Shown: positions 63,901 through 64,000 of the stretch, piece after piece
Numbering within the stretch: the stretch's first letter is position 1
Layout of the letters: every line of letters starts with the position of its first letter
Translations under genes and position numbers: made by a program
Notes under the pieces: model-generated
What the model saw: the letters and a program-made list of their open reading frames with translations, nothing else
Told to the model about the DNA's origin: nothing
Database searches by the model: none
Assembly: GCF_010365105.1 (NCBI RefSeq)
Contig: NZ_JAAFGZ010000013.1
Coordinates: 20,525-84,524 of the forward strand
Direction: 5' to 3'
Source: Polaromonas sp.
Lineage (GTDB): Bacteria > Pseudomonadota > Gammaproteobacteria > Burkholderiales > Burkholderiaceae_C
Length of the DNA stretch: 64,000 nucleotides

Positions 63901-64000
63901 TAGCCCGGCGAATACCGTTCTTGCTGAAATTTGAAGTGGCGCCCAAGATCGCAGCAGTTGCACTCCATTGGTGGTGTGCACTCAAGCCCGTGAAGTGGAC

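Overview
The window looks like accessory DNA of a betaproteobacterium, most likely Burkholderiales/Comamonadaceae and perhaps Polaromonas or a relative. That placement rests on the style of the proteins and on high-GC codon use; no rRNA, tRNA or core housekeeping gene is present to confirm it. Insertion sequences of the IS3, IS5, IS21, IS66, IS110/IS1111, IS200/IS605 and ISNCY types, gene remnants and AT-rich patches point to a plasmid or genomic island.

Layout. 1-4.4 kb: an IS3 copy abutting a cut IS5-type gene, an IS110/IS1111 element with a 13-bp inverted repeat, an AT-rich gene-free stretch and an IS200 remnant. 4.4-9.3 kb: a small unknown gene and a metallophosphoesterase gene split by a complete IS21 element (6-bp target duplication). 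8.4-13.6 kb: a minus-strand row of a second metallophosphoesterase, small unknown proteins and a Lon-like AAA+ ATPase, divergent from an XRE regulator with a 14-bp tandem repeat between them. 13.8-18.4 kb: a decayed NUC1 nuclease and a lexA-orf-umuD-umuC SOS row with LexA boxes, umuC carrying an in-frame stop. 18.5-29.6 kb: RidA, a speF-potE ornithine decarboxylase/antiporter operon in a more AT-rich block, a TolC/HlyD/two-permease efflux operon, and a guanidinium exporter under a guanidine-II riboswitch. 30-35.5 kb: oleate hydratase, an MFS transporter, a P-type ATPase remnant and an ABC1 kinase. 36-40 kb: a tyrosine recombinase remnant, a decayed IS5, a complete IS66 with 8-bp target duplication, and a Phd/PIN toxin-antitoxin pair.

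40.4-43.2 kb holds the most unusual locus: a compact minus-strand operon of an astacin-type metallopeptidase whose C-terminal part carries five near-perfect 14-residue repeats rich in Thr, Lys, Glu and Asp, an MvdC/MvdD-like ATP-grasp ligase and a small YbaY/YscW-like protein. It suggests that the ligase crosslinks a repeat tail attached to a protease, in the manner of graspetide biosynthesis.

43.4-64 kb: ComM and hsdM remnants, a hybrid sensor kinase with a small membrane protein and a LuxR-type response regulator, a cytochrome P450, a PDDEXK (YhcG) nuclease with an hsdM remnant, a secreted EndoU-like protein with an unknown partner, IS5 and ISNCY elements, two glutathione transferases, a GYD protein, an alpha/beta hydrolase, a serine recombinase, VapBC, and a GmrSD-like restriction gene cut by an IS3 fragment. 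Five genes carry a single in-frame stop inside otherwise continuous homology, so parts of the region are decaying.
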